A DNA stretch of 64,000 nt from assembly GCA_037178855.1 (NCBI GenBank), contig JASJZC010000002.1, positions 2,852,001 to 2,916,000 of the forward strand. Reading direction: 5' to 3'. Below are positions 1 to 10,429 of this stretch, in pieces (position 1 is the stretch's first letter; each line of letters starts with the position of its first letter). Under the pieces are notes generated by a model, which saw nothing but the letters and a program-made list of their open reading frames with translations, was not told the DNA's origin and ran no database searches. Made by a program: the position numbers and the translations under genes. The DNA is from Oscheius sp. JU75 (taxonomy: Eukaryota > Nematoda > Chromadorea > Rhabditida > Rhabditidae).

Positions 1-540
1 TGAATTGGGAGTCCCTGTCTTTCCTGTTCGCATCCCTTTTTGAACGTTTCGACATTGAGCTGTTCTCGAGGCATCTTCCGCCTTTGGTGAATCTTTCTCT
101 TCATTTCCATTTTATGTTGTCTGCATAGTTCGACCAGCTGTCCTCTGCTTTGTGTTCCTTCTCCGATTGTACTATATCCGACTATATTTACATTTGAGTC
201 GTCCCTCTGTGATTGGCAATTGAAGTTGCCTGCCAGGATGGTATTGTGGTTTCTGGGGCATCTCCTAATTCCTTCATCTACGATATCCATATATTCTTCT
301 ACTCGGCGTCGCCATGTCGGAGGTCGGCGTGTACGATAGAATCAGATAAAGACGTTTTGATGGAAGCTGTAGAGTTGCAAGTCGGGGGGAGATTGGTCGG
401 AACACTGCTTTCTTTGACAGTTCTTTTTAAATGATATGAAGAAGGAAATATGATGTCCTTTTCTCAGCGATGGAACAGTACCTCTCGTGCTTGTCCAGGG
501 CATTGCTCAGAACTAGAAAGGCAACTAAGGTCAAGCTGCA
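1..540 (-). mobile_element. Non-LTR (RTE-like) endonuclease-domain fragment
   Basis: Translating the minus strand gives a decayed apurinic-endonuclease domain. The core reads NTILAGNFNCQSQRDD, the counterpart of the usual ILLGDFNAK motif, followed by a conserved glycine-rich stretch and an ELCRQHK helix. The usual catalytic Asp of GDFN is Asn here and the frame breaks on both sides, so this is a dead piece. A related piece on the plus strand lies at 2463-2955. The element continues to the left of the window or was truncated there. The boundary on the right is approximate. Confidence 0.6.
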
Positions 541-748
541 ATTTAGTGCCTCTCACCTACGAACGGTTAGAAAAGGCCCTAGGAAAGACATTTATTCAAT
601 CTTAAGAGAATTCCTGATGGATAAGAAATAACGGGCAAAATTTGCTGGATCTTTCCCTGTAAAAAGCTGGAATCTCATTATACAGATTTTTTGAAAAACA
701 ATGAAAAAGATAAAACGCAAAACGCTATAAAACTTGTGGAAAGCGCAC

Positions 749-795
749 ATAAAAGTGCGTTGACAGTTTCCGGAAAACTGTCAAGGCACTTTTAT
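749..795. repeat. Near-perfect 47-bp palindrome
   Basis: Two arms of about 21 bp, with one mismatch and a CCGG centre, form a hairpin containing TTGACAGTTT and its complement. Similar TTGAC-containing hairpins occur at 7696-7741 and 33632-33658. No gene is visible around it from 540 to 880. Confidence 0.7.
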
Positions 796-879
796 AGCTC
801 TATAAAAGAATAGTTTTCGGTCGGTCCTCGAGAGTCGGTGGAGACTTATGTCATCCTGAGTGGCCACTACTCAATATAC

Positions 880-1092
880 ATACTCAATTTAATCTATGTA
901 AGAGTAATAAGCATATGGAACCAATCACAATCTTCTCTATTTGAGAAATTCTTCGAATATTAGGCCACTCTGCCCTTACTGAACCACCGAACATTACAGA
1001 GGACTGTAATCTAAATAACCTATCCGCATGTTTATCTTCAGTCATCTTCAGATAGGATTAACATTCTCCCACGGCGCTATCTCCGAAACTGA
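880..1092 (+). pseudogene. Relic of the last exon of a 1098-aa-type gene
   Basis: This stretch is clearly similar in DNA to the reverse complement of 22156-22330, the last exon of the 1098-aa gene, down to the shared TGA stop at 1090-1092. The upstream exons are absent and there are several small indels, so it is a leftover 3' end. It is followed about 105 bp later by a copy of the stand-alone N1 gene. The same order occurs on the minus strand at 22156 and 22048, so a block of at least two neighbouring genes was duplicated and inverted. Confidence 0.65.
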
Positions 1093-1197
1093 CTTGACTT
1101 AACTTTGCGATACTTTCAATCTTTTTCTGCTCTTGCAACGTGACTTCTCATTTTTTTTTCTTGTTAAAATCGATTTTCAGGCATAGACGTGGAAGCC

Positions 1198-1715
1198 ATG
1201 AAGAAAAAGATTTTTCTGAGCTGTCACTGCTTCTTACCAGCTCAGATCTCGTCTCTGGCCATGACATTGTTCGACTGCTTTTCTCACTCTGTCGTCATGC
1301 GAACCAGTCTTCTGTTCAAGTTCGGACCTACTTCACAGCCGACGAACAGACAAAGCTAGATGCTCAGCTGATCGATGCCATTCCTCATTTCCATCGCAAC
1401 ATCCGAGAAAAAGCTCTGGTGCTCGGCGAGGAGAGTCTGATGCGTCTACGTACTGTCCGCTCTGGTATCCAATTTCTCAGTGACGATCTCGCAACGACAG
1501 ACAGTCCTGATTTATACCTGGCAGTTTCGGATTTTATGGAGAGTTCTGCTGTTTTTGTTCTCGACAAGAAGCTCAGAATATTCGAAGGAATGAGAGGGCA
1601 GTACGACTGTGGCGACGATTGCGAAGACCTGCGCGGAGTCCCAGACGATCACTTCTGGTGGAGTGAGCTTGAACGAGGCGACTCTGAGCGAAAGTATGGC
1701 AATCTAAATAAATGA
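1198..1715 (+). pseudogene. Frameshifted copy of the N1-domain gene
   Basis: This is one of four copies of an unrecognised domain of about 180 aa, here called N1. The others are at 21389-22048, the first exon of 22156-26683, and 28926-29366. The expected ATG (1198) lies 17 bp after a TTTTCAG acceptor. After about five codons a T run at 1211-1215 is one base shorter than in the 22-kb copy, which shifts the frame. From there the other frame stays open to the stop and contains the family landmarks ADEQTKLDAQLI, AIPHFHRNIRE, RSGIQFLSDDLATTD and a WWSE tail. Either it is a pseudogene or the T run hides a sequencing error. The next gene begins 87 bp after its stop. Confidence 0.7.
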
Positions 1716-1801
1716 ACTTACATGATATTTTGTTGTAAATTACAAGCGTTTTATCCTTTGTCTACCTGAAGCTTATAATTGCTTTCTGATCTCCATTTAG
1801 A

Positions 1802-2432
1802 ATGGCGGATGAGCCACTTCAGCCTGAAGAAGAGTTTGTTATCAGGGAGAAGAAGTACAAGTATGGCGAGAATTGGGACTTGAAGTCAACGAGAGACTGG
1901 ATGGCCGAGGTGGGTTTCATGAGAAGGCGTCTGCTTCAGGACGGTACGTTGCTAACAGTATTCTTAAACTTTTGTTTAGTTAATGTTTAGACAAACTGTA
2001 CATGAAAAACAATTCAGTACAAAACGTAGACATAGATGCAGATCTGCTTGTAATTAGGTGAGGTAGAAATAGACCCGACATTCAGATTCAATGAGAATGG
2101 TTACATTAGAAATTTACCATAGGAATTTTCTAACGAGCCACGTGAAAACTGAGAATTTCTCATAGTGGGGAAGTGTTCGGTAACTAGTGAGAATTCGCAC
2201 ACTGATAAGCGTTCTCCTCCCCTGTCAGTCACACTCTTAGCGCCTACGAGACCTACAGGAGTATGGATATATAGAAAACATCTTTTCGAGACCAAAAAAT
2301 ACCTATTGCAGACGCAAGAAGCCCTCACGACACAATTCAGCAGCGTCTCCAAGGACTACGAAGAATATAGATCTGATGAGGAATTCGCCGCCCTCGAAAC
2401 TGTAATTGCAACCCATGTTTTCGGAGTTAATG
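1802..2432 (+). pseudogene. Truncated copy of the 700-aa gene (first two exons)
   Basis: The copy begins with ATG directly after an acceptor (CATTTAG|A), and its first exon (1802-1909) encodes MADEPLQPEEEFVIREKKYK and onward to a GAG|GTGGGT donor. The second exon (about 2311-2430) starts after TTGCAG with TQEALTTQFSS and ends at a GTAGGA donor. Both match the first two exons of the minus-strand gene at 12488-21299, and the intron between them is also similar. After 2432 the homology stops and an RTE endonuclease fragment follows, so the remaining six exons are missing. The intron here lacks the transposon found in the paralogue and so preserves the empty target site. Confidence 0.7.
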
Positions 2433-2462
2433 TAGGATTTTCAATAGTCATATTTCAAGCTC

Positions 2463-2955
2463 TTAATGAATTTCGTCTACGAGGCAAGGGAAGTATAGTA
2501 TATCTCGAGTCCAAAGATGTGCTGTTCTGGAGTGGCTACGCGCAGTTATCGCAACATGGAGTAGGCTTTCTGGTCTGAGAATGCTTTTCGAACGAAGTCA
2601 TCTTCATACCACTCTGCCAGATGCGCCTCCCTCTCCCTGCCATCGCTAAAGCTTTACATGGTAGCCGCATACGCCCCAACTTCAGCGTCCATTGATGAGG
2701 AATATGACGAGTTCTTGGCATCTATCGATCTTCTGCTGTCACGATAGCCGAGAGGTTTCTCACCAATACTCTTGGATGACTTCAATTGCAAGATCAGCAG
2801 AGATGATGCAAGCAACGATATCGTTGGCACGGCTACAATCCATTATGGTAACGAGAGAGGGAAATTTGTGGTCGTACTATGCCGTGCTCATAACCTGCGA
2901 CTCTTGGCCCCGACTTCCATGTCTCGCTCAGGCCAACCACGTGAAGAAGCGAGCG
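2463..2955 (+). mobile_element. RTE-like endonuclease-domain fragment
   Basis: Frames on the plus strand give pieces of a non-LTR retrotransposon endonuclease in the correct order: a strand ending in SGYAQLSQHGVGFLV, a VAAYAPTSAS strand, a DEEYDEF helix and LLDDFNCKISRDDASN, followed by GNERGKF and a C-terminal HNLRLL. The frame changes at least three times, so it is inactive. It sits exactly where the neighbouring 700-aa gene copy is cut off. Confidence 0.65.
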
Positions 2956-3333
2956 CACAGTTTGTGAAAATAAAGAAAATCGAAATACACAAACCTCCCA
3001 AGAGCTTAAAGACCCCAGTGAAAACTTCTCGAGAAAAGCTTATTTTATTTCATCTAAATGTTAAACTCAAGAAAATTTTTATTTTGGAAGTTTGCCTGGC
3101 TATGTAGAGAGAGAGAAAAAAAATATCACGAAATTCCACTTCATCTGATTGATGACATCATGAAATTTCTTTCGATCTCAGTAATCCTTTGATTTGGCAA
3201 ATGTGAACGGAAGTATTGACGACGGTTTTCGATGTGGATCTACTTGTTCACCATAGGTTTTCGACGGAAGTGTAGTCTTTGTGTACTCTGCAATTTGAAT
3301 ACGAAGTTTTGCTTTACTCACCGCCCTCTGATT

Positions 3334-3831
3334 CTAACGCAGAACTTTGTCTGTTTCTTGGTTAGAAAGTTGTTGACATCCTTGGAGAGATGAAAAAATC
3401 AAGTCAAAGGAATGCATCTGAACTTGACTCTTTTGAATGAAGAGAAAGTCTTTGTCGCTGTCTCTTGTTGGTTTTAAAACTTGAATAGTGCGAACCTTTG
3501 GAAATATGGCTACACGGTCCTTTGGGGTAAACGATTTCAGATCCAGAGGCTCTGGAAGAGGCAGATGGTAGCTCTCTCGTCTCCTCAGAACTTGGCTCAA
3601 CTCCTCGGCCGTTTGTGAATTGCATCGACGTAATGATTGTGCGAAAAAATCTTCAAAGTCTGTTCGTCTTTCAACGAGCTCCTTATCACTCAACTGAGGA
3701 TGGGCAGATTTAGCAGAATGGAACATGCTAACCTTCAAAATGTGAATCGGGCTATCAGTGAAGAAATCTTCTAGATAAGACATATTGCTCATTGTCATAT
3801 TTTTTGTTTGCAAACGACTCATTTGAAACAT
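3334..3831 (-). CDS. Unrecognised protein sharing its first exon with the gene at 31.4 kb
   Basis: The reading frame from ATG 3831 (MFQMSRLQTKNMT) to the stop at 3334 encodes about 165 aa. A TTCAG acceptor lies 4 bp before the ATG. A possible 39-bp intron (GTTAGC...CCTCAG after HILK) keeps the frame whether or not it is removed. The first 33 residues (RLQTKNMT, YLEDFFTDS, HILK) match the first exon of the small gene at 31437-31842, while the rest differs. The remainder is mixed charged and polar, with an FEDFFAQSLRR helix and proline-rich LPLPEPLD. There is no signal peptide, membrane segment or known motif. I do not recognise the family, and the 3' end could be spliced differently. Confidence 0.45.
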   Translation of the reverse strand: MFQMSRLQTKNMTMSNMSYLEDFFTDSPIHILKVSMFHSAKSAHPQLSDKELVERRTDFEDFFAQSLRRCNSQTAEELSQVLRRRESYHLPLPEPLDLKSFTPKDRVAIFPKVRTIQVLKPTRDSDKDFLFIQKSQVQMHSFDLIFSSLQGCQQLSNQETDKVLR

Positions 3832-4286
3832 ACTGCTGAAGCTGTTATGAAAGTGGACACGCAATTTTACGTACAAGTTTCAAACTTGGTAATAAGCTTT
3901 TAACAACTTTTCTCCATGAATTTGAAATTCTTCCTAACCATTCCAAGGCTTTCCTTATTAATTATCACGCTATTCCTCCAGTATATGTTATAGTATCGAA
4001 AATCCAGCCAAGACGCGTCTATTACGGGTAAATAGATGCTGGTCTAGAGTCGTTGCAGCTGCTCATACAGCAATTTCTAGTCTTAAAAGGTATGTGTTTC
4101 GTTTTATTCACCTGTGATCTCGTCCACGCTCGACCATAGGTCGGTTTCTTTATACCGTAGATCATTAATTCGGTCGGAAACACGGTCTTAATGTGGTGAA
4201 GTGTTGTGAAATAGACCTTCTGGGCGTATCTAAGAATGCTTTCCTCCCACGACCCCAAACAAACCATATTTTCCAGTTTCTCAACG

Positions 4287-5705
4287 ATGATCGACTGTCA
4301 CTGCCACCTGGTCGACAAAAAGTTCAAAAACGATGTGGACGAGATCATCAGCAGGGCCCAGGCAGCCGGAATCCAGAAAGCTGTCGTCCTGCCAGAGTAC
4401 CCGAGTCAATTTGAGGCCGTTCTCGAGCTGAAACGTAGTCATCCTAAATTTGTTGTGGCCGGAATCGGCGTCCATCCCATTCAGGTATTTTTTTTTGTTC
4501 AATATAGGCAATCCTTGTTTTCAAGAAACGGAACAAAAGTGTCCGAATGGAACATATTCTGACTGTCGAGGGAACACTGGCCAGGCATCAGAAGCAAATC
4601 GGTTGTATTGGTGAAGTTGGTAGAATTTTTATATTTTCTTTTGGATACAATAGTCCTTTAGGCCTAGATTTCACGACAGACTTGTTCAAAGTGTCAGAAG
4701 AGGATCGACTTGTGCAAGAGAGAGTCTTTAGGCAGCACATTCACTGGGCCCGGGAGTATGATCTGCCGTTGTAAGTCCCTAGCTTCTTCAAGTTTATAGG
4801 TTGTTTCTAACGAATATGAAGGTTAATCAATTCTCCTCCAGCTTTTACTTGGCTGCCAAAACCTTGCATGCGCGATACATTTTCGACGGCGCTTTGCATC
4901 TGTAGCGCAGTGTCAAGTGGCGGGACCAGGGTTCGATTCCTTGAAATCGAAAGTTCTTTTGCTTGGTCTCCCTATTTGTTAGAAACAGACTATAGATCTC
5001 GCCAAAATGACATTTGCAAATCGAGACACGTGAGCCAAAAGTGTTTTCCACATTTTAGCTGGTTCTACTGTCATATTTTGTATTTTCTGTTTTTCCAAGG
5101 AATAAACAAACTTAAATCATATTATTGCAACAGAAAATATATCAAAAACGTTTGCAGAACCAGCTAAAAAGTGGAAAATGATTTTGGCTCGCGTGACTCG
5201 ATTTTCAAATGTCCGTTTGACGAGAACTATATTTATGTCAAAATGTTAAGAAATTGTCACTCTCGAACGGCAGAAGAGGACACGATTCGTATTTTGATGG
5301 ACGAGGGATGTCCCAGAGCACTTCTCCATGCCTACGGAGGCCCAGTCGGGCTGGCAGTCCGAGCAGCCGAGGCCGGCCTCTTCTTCAGCATTCCTCCCTG
5401 TTTTTCGCTCTCGGAGAAGGTTATTTCCTGTTTGAAAGCGTGATAGTTTAATCTCAGGCCCGCATTCTAGTTGAAGCTCTTCCCCTCTCACAGCTGGTCC
5501 TAGAGACAGACTCTCCAGTGCTCGGAGTAGAGAGGGGAGTCAGAAATGAGCCTGCGAACTGCCTAATATCCGCTGAGTTCATCGCCAAGGTACGTTTTAG
5601 TCTTCTTTTTGAATCTATACATTTAAGGTCAAAGGAATCGCCTTGGAAGAGGTCAAAGACACCACGACCGAGAATGCCCGTCGCCTCTTCGGCATCCTGT
5701 TTTAG
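4287..5705 (+). CDS. TATDN3: TatD-family metal-dependent deoxyribonuclease, TATDN3 type
   Basis: Six exons (4287-4484, 4526-4619, 4662-4770, 5251-5419, 5458-5589, 5628-5705) join in frame to 259 aa, normal for the family. TatD enzymes are two-metal amidohydrolase-fold nucleases acting on DNA 3' ends. The ligands are visible in order: MIDCHCHL (HxH), GEVGLDF (Glu), NCHSRTA (His), LLHAYGG (His) and LETDSPVLG (Asp). The wording around them, including SISP-like FFSIPP and VRNEPANCLISAEFIAKV, follows animal TATDN3 rather than TATDN1/2. An acceptor (TTTTCCAG) 7 bp before the ATG may mark trans-splicing or a 5' UTR intron. The 480-bp third intron carries a MITE. No partner gene is close on this strand. 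Confidence 0.88.
4890..4950 (+). repeat. tRNA-like (SINE-type) box A/box B remnant
   Basis: Inside a TATDN3 intron, TAGCGCAGTG resembles an RNA polymerase III A box and GGTTCGATTCC at 4930-4940 is a perfect B box. The spacing is too short for a complete tRNA and there is no anticodon arm, so at most this is the head of a tRNA-derived SINE or a tRNA fragment. Confidence 0.35.
4991..5231. mobile_element. MITE with 76-bp terminal inverted repeats
   Basis: The ends 4991-5066 and 5156-5231 are imperfect inverted repeats of each other, starting TATAGATCTCG / TATAGTTCTCG and ending TAGCTGGTTCT, with an AT-rich centre of about 90 bp. TA at both ends fits a Tc1/mariner-type TA target. There is no coding capacity. 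It lies in intron 3 of TATDN3 and leaves the splice sites intact. Confidence 0.8.
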
Positions 5706-5939
5706 AGCTCCCCCGTTTCTATTCGCCTATCCCAAGACATCACCTTCGGCCTCTATTACCCGATTTGTTGGCCACTCCAAAGAGATCTCTACCGCAGTCC
5801 GATTAGAAGACTGAGAGTGTTCGGATCTTACTCGTGACTTACCCAGACCCTATTCTCGAGACAAATGAAAAGAGAGGAGGGAGAGTCAATGTAAAAGAAT
5901 TGTTTAGTAGGTTATTTGAACGAAAAAGCAACGTGACTG

Positions 5940-8900
5940 GGTAGAGGTGAAGTAGGAGTAGCCTTTATGGACGAGTGTAGACGGGCCGATGGGAACTTTC
6001 TGTAGCAATTTGCTTGACGAGTCTTGTCAGAGTCTCTCGACAAGGCTAAAATTGTCCAACATTACAATTACGACCAAACGAAATCGGGATGAATATGTTC
6101 CCTTCCAGCACCAATAAAGTTTTTAAAAACCCGCTATTGTTTCCGTTTTGTATCTCGGCATTGTCTCAGAACTGCTTCAAATGTCCTTCTTTACAGTCCC
6201 CTTAACCTGGAAAGCCTCCCGAATCTTCTTTTGCTCTATGACACCTCGGTGGTAGCTAGACTCTCTTGATTTCCGGGAATTTTCGGCTGATTTCTTTCAG
6301 GACCAACATCGCCTTCTCCTGCCTGTACGTGGATAAGAGCTATTGACAGCAACGGCTGTGGGCAGTCAATACAGGCAAGGCATCGTTTGTAATTTCCGTC
6401 CTCAGGAAGAGGTATTCGTAAAACTGCTTGAGGGAGCGAAGGCGATGTATCTCGGCATTGTCTCGAAACTGCTTCAACTGGAAAATATTTGTTTGCGCCT
6501 TTGTCCACCTCATGAATGAAGCAGATTATCTGGGAGCCGCTCTCCTGTAAGTCTGGTTTTCAATTCGACTGTATTCGGGGAGGAAGGAGACGATGACGTG
6601 GAGACCCCCACATGATGCGAACTGTGAGTGATGACTAAGAGTGATGTCAGTTCCTCGTCCCGCCAAGTTGGTCGAAATGATTAGGCGACAGCTGGAAAGT
6701 GGACTGCCGATTTAATGTGTACCGAGAAGTCCACGCAGTCAAACTCCCCCTTGTACACAGTCACATTATTGAACGTATCCTGGATTCGTCTCAGCGGCTT
6801 TTTCACTGCTCAATACAATTTCTGGAATTTAGGACGTCGACTTCGGTAATCGATTGACAGATGACGAGCACAGAGCGGTCGGCAGTGACTTGATCGCAAA
6901 TCTCGTCGAAAATGTTCTGGATCCAGTCAGATTTAGTGGTGGTCAGTACTGGAGCGTCCGTTGAAAATCTTCGTCTTCCAGGCTGGTATCCTCCTTAAAT
7001 CTGCATCATAGAGAGCAACGAGGCTGTTGCTCTCTTCCTTCGAACCCAAAGTTCCACTGAATCCATTGAGTCGTTTGTAACCCTTCAAGTAGGTGACATT
7101 AGATATGAAGACGGCTTTGAGACTGACGGGACTCAGACGACATCCATGTTTGAGCTGTAGGAATTGATGAAGACCCCCGCTCCACTGCGACGTGCTCAGA
7201 TGATGCAGGTCGGTAGATCAGCCGGTATGGTCTGGGTCGACGGCGTACTCGTCATAGTGCCTGAGAAAAAGACCCTGCTTTGCATTCTTGATGAACTCGT
7301 CCAGGCGCTGCAGGACAAACGGTTTCAGATACTTTGGGATGCAGATCTCCTGACGGCGCTTCCGAAAAATTTCGAGAACGGCAAACACTCTACCTGCTAG
7401 CGTTTTCCGCAGTCACTGAGCAGCTCCCCTGAAACTTTTGTTTTAGTTCTCCAAAAGACTACTCTGTTTCAAACTAAATTGGCTGGTCAACTCTAACCGC
7501 TACGATCACAAAATATTAAAGAGTGTCAATAATTGGTAAGAATGTCTTGAAACACAAACAGTCAGAGGGCATTTAGAAATAGACAAGCTTAGCAGTAATA
7601 GGTCGTTTAGGCTCCTCGCCTTAGCGACCCAGTACTTTTCCTGCAGTTTGAACTCTCTGGCTCTCCTAGAACTCAACTTGTCAATTACATTCTGGGATAA
7701 CACTTGACAAAAAAGCTATACGAATTTTGTCAAGTGTTATCTGTGATAACGTTGGACTTACAGACGGCTCTTACAAATTGTAAAGGTAGAACTGGCAAAA
7801 GGCGTCCGTCTGTTACAAATGTCAAGTGTTATCTTGTTGACAAGTCGAGTCAGCTCAAGGCTTCACTCAAGACGACACTACTCTTTCATAATGACTTTAA
7901 CCTACTTTAGTGTCTAACTTATCAACTATCTATAGTAAAAAGATCTCACGTAGTCTTCCGACAATATTCCTTCTGAGTCGATGACCTTGTTCGTCAGTCG
8001 AATCCTTCAAATGGTACCAAGTGCAGCAGTTTTCTTTTTATTAAAAAGCAGCGCCCTATGTGAGTTTCTTGTCTATTTGGTGAAGAGATATCTTCGCTTC
8101 CAATTGAAGTCATCAATCGTCCCGGTTTCTCCATTTTCAGACAACTTCTTTTTGCCTCTGGTCGTGCTGTGGATTGGCCAAAAGCCGAAGTTGATCGTGT
8201 AACGAGCGGCTTTTTTTTCGGGAAGACTGCGTTCCATTCGCTTGCAAACTTCTGCCTAATTATTCCAGTCAGCACATGTTGCAGCACTACATCCGTAATC
8301 AGAACGTTATTCCCGGAGACGTGAGAGACATCCCCACGTTTGATCTCATCCATGCACAAGTCTCTCCTTTAACTGGACTACAGTCTTCAAAGTACTTTCA
8401 GTATCCTCTTGAATGAGACTGAAGAGTTTGGACAGATCTGCGTCATAAGCGTCATCAAAGTTGATTTCATTGTAGGTGACTAGGAACGCCATCACGGAGA
8501 TCATCTTTTCCATCAAGTAGCACTTCTTGCTGCAGTTCTGCCTCAGCTTGTCAATGATCCTCAGGAGTCAGAGGCCAACGTCGTTGCCAAACGTTTTCAG
8601 GAACACGAGGAAATAACCTAAGATACCGTAGGATCCGAGCAAAGGACCGTAGACGTTCCAACGCTGACACTTGGCAATATCGACCTACTCCTTGATCTGC
8701 ATTTGTTCCAACTGAGCTATCCGATCCTCAGCATGGGCTAGCATGTTCACTAGGCTCTCCAGGATATCCTCATCGGTATCTCGTGAAGCTTGGATCCAAA
8801 AAGGGCTTTCAATCGAGCCTCCTTGATTGCCGATAGCTGTGCGATCAGAGGAACAAGCTTTAGAGCTGCTCCTTTTATAGCTTCAGTGATTCGCAGTGCC

Positions 8901-9060
8901 AAGAATCCATCCTCTACTCGAACTTAAAGCGAGTGTCCGGACCCTTTTCTAGTTCGCAAAAGTTAAAGTTCAGGTAATTTGACAAGTCGTAGCAAGTCGA
9001 GATTGTACTGGCTTTCAGTTTCTGCAACTTATTCGAGCTGCAAGGCTGAGCCTTTGTGAG
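5940..9060 (-). pseudogene. Decayed SecA-type translocase ATPase gene (helicase core part)
   Basis: On the minus strand, pieces of a SecA-family motor appear in correct order despite stops and frame changes. Around 7.0-7.4 kb: a P-Y-L-K-P-F helix, GGLHQFLQLKHGCRLSP, FISNVTYL and GFSGTLGSKEES, matching the conserved G-L-H-Q-F-L-Q-L-K-H and G-L-T-G-T-L-G-S blocks. Around 6.85-7.0 kb: SVLVICQSIT. Around 6.55-6.68 kb: ISTNLAGRGTDITLS then GGLHVIVSFLPEYSRIEN, the SecA motif V/VI region. Upstream, 8.3-9.06 kb encodes a helical region (AEDRIAQLEQ, NCSKKCYLMEKMISVMAFL) with three or more stops. No GEGKS Walker motif was found; its expected place is near palindromes at 7.5-7.9 kb. SecA normally drives bacterial protein export; this copy cannot be translated. 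Gene borders are approximate. Confidence 0.65.
7696..7741. repeat. Perfect 13-bp-arm hairpin (GTCAAGTGTTATC family)
   Basis: GATAACACTTGAC and its exact complement flank a 20-bp loop. The motif recurs at 7821 as one arm, and a variant with the flank CCCAGAAT is found near 63828-63850. A shorter hairpin with the same core lies at 33632-33658. Probably the end structure of a dispersed element. Confidence 0.65.
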
Positions 9061-9539
9061 TCAGAAATGAGACGTAACATTAGTTTCGAAGTACCATATC
9101 AAGGTTGTTAAAGCGAGTTGTTCCATAGTTAAAAACGAGACAACCTCATTTCATAAGAGTATCTTTAGAAAATATTTTGGGTGCAAAACTCTAGTCCATG
9201 AAGTGCAAACTGTGGGGGAGATTACTGAACGCCTGAAACCAGGGGTAGACTCGTTTCAGAAGCAATTGGGATGCATTCAACTTCTATTCCGAGTAGTTAT
9301 CTAGAAATAAAGGAGCAGAATGCTACCAGAAGCAACAATTTCGACTGATTATTCTTTTTTTCTGGAACTAGTCTTGACTTGCCAAAAAGCGCGTGACTTG
9401 TCGAGACAAGGCTGACAAGTACTGCCGAGAAAGCTTCACGGCAAATGGTAACTTTTGTTCTGGAGTAGCAACTTTGCGGCCTTCTATATTGGTGATCATC
9501 GATGACAAAATAAAAAAGAGGTACACCTCCGTAATCAGC

Positions 9540-10412
9540 GCGTTTTTCTCTACAAGACCTATATCAGGACACCGGAGATTGGAATTCAATCAGCCCGTCG
9601 AACAAGCCGGCTTCCGTCGAACTTTCTCTACCGTGGAACACCTTCATACCATCAAGCAGCTGATCGATAAGGCCTACAGTTATCACAATCACATCTATCT
9701 CATGTTTGTCGATTTCTGGCCTATGACACAACTGAGTGGGACGCCATGTGGAATTGTCTTCAACAACACGGAGCGGACCAACTCTACGTCGAAATGCTGC
9801 GGAAGGTCTACCATCAAGGGCTGCAAGACCAAGACGCACGAGGACCTAGTAGAGACATCAAGTGCGCAGTTCGTCAAGTCTGCGTGCTTTTTCTCCATTC
9901 CTTTTCAACGCTGTGCTCGAAGACATTTTTCGACGACTCAATTGGGACTTCGGCTTCAACCTCAACGACCGTAAGCTGAACCATCTTCGCTGTATGGCTG
10001 TGAAGTTTGGAGCCTTCGAACTGATGAGTTTAAGAAGCTGGCAGCCGTACAGAGACGACAGAAGAACAAAGATGTTCGAAGAATGACCCAGCTCCCCGAC
10101 ATCCTGGACCTGGCTTGGAGGAGAAAGCTGAAGTGGGCAAGAAGAGTTGCAGCGATGGACGGAGCGAAATTGAAACGAGAGCCACGACTGAATGAATAAC
10201 CATGGACCAGCGACGCGTCATCGGAAGACCCCGTATGAGATGGGAGGTTGATTTAAGAAGAGCATCCGAGACTATTGGAAGAGCCCCCGCAACGAGGATG
10301 CGAGCTGCAAGATTAGACGACGAAGAGTGGATTCGAGCCATGGGAGCGGCAAGGGACCCAATCTAGGAAACTCCTCTGATACCGTCAAATAAAACGTAAA
10401 TGTAAATGTGAG
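9540..10412 (+). mobile_element. RTE-like retrotransposon, internally deleted 3' part
   Basis: Plus-strand frames give reverse-transcriptase pieces: EQAGFRRTFSTVEHLH and YLMFVDF (RT block A), WNCLQQHGA, VLEDIFRRLNWD, then the C-terminal region with KKLAAVQRR-like, RMTQLPDILDLAWRRKLKWA, GRPRMRWEVDLRRA and EEWIRAMGAARDPI followed by a stop near 10366. The catalytic F/YADD block is missing and the frame shifts several times. The end carries AATAAAACGTAAATGTAAATG, a simple tail shared with the copy ending at 29367. It splits the SecA-like relic. Confidence 0.75.
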
Positions 10413-10429
10413 CTTTTGGGTTCAACAAA

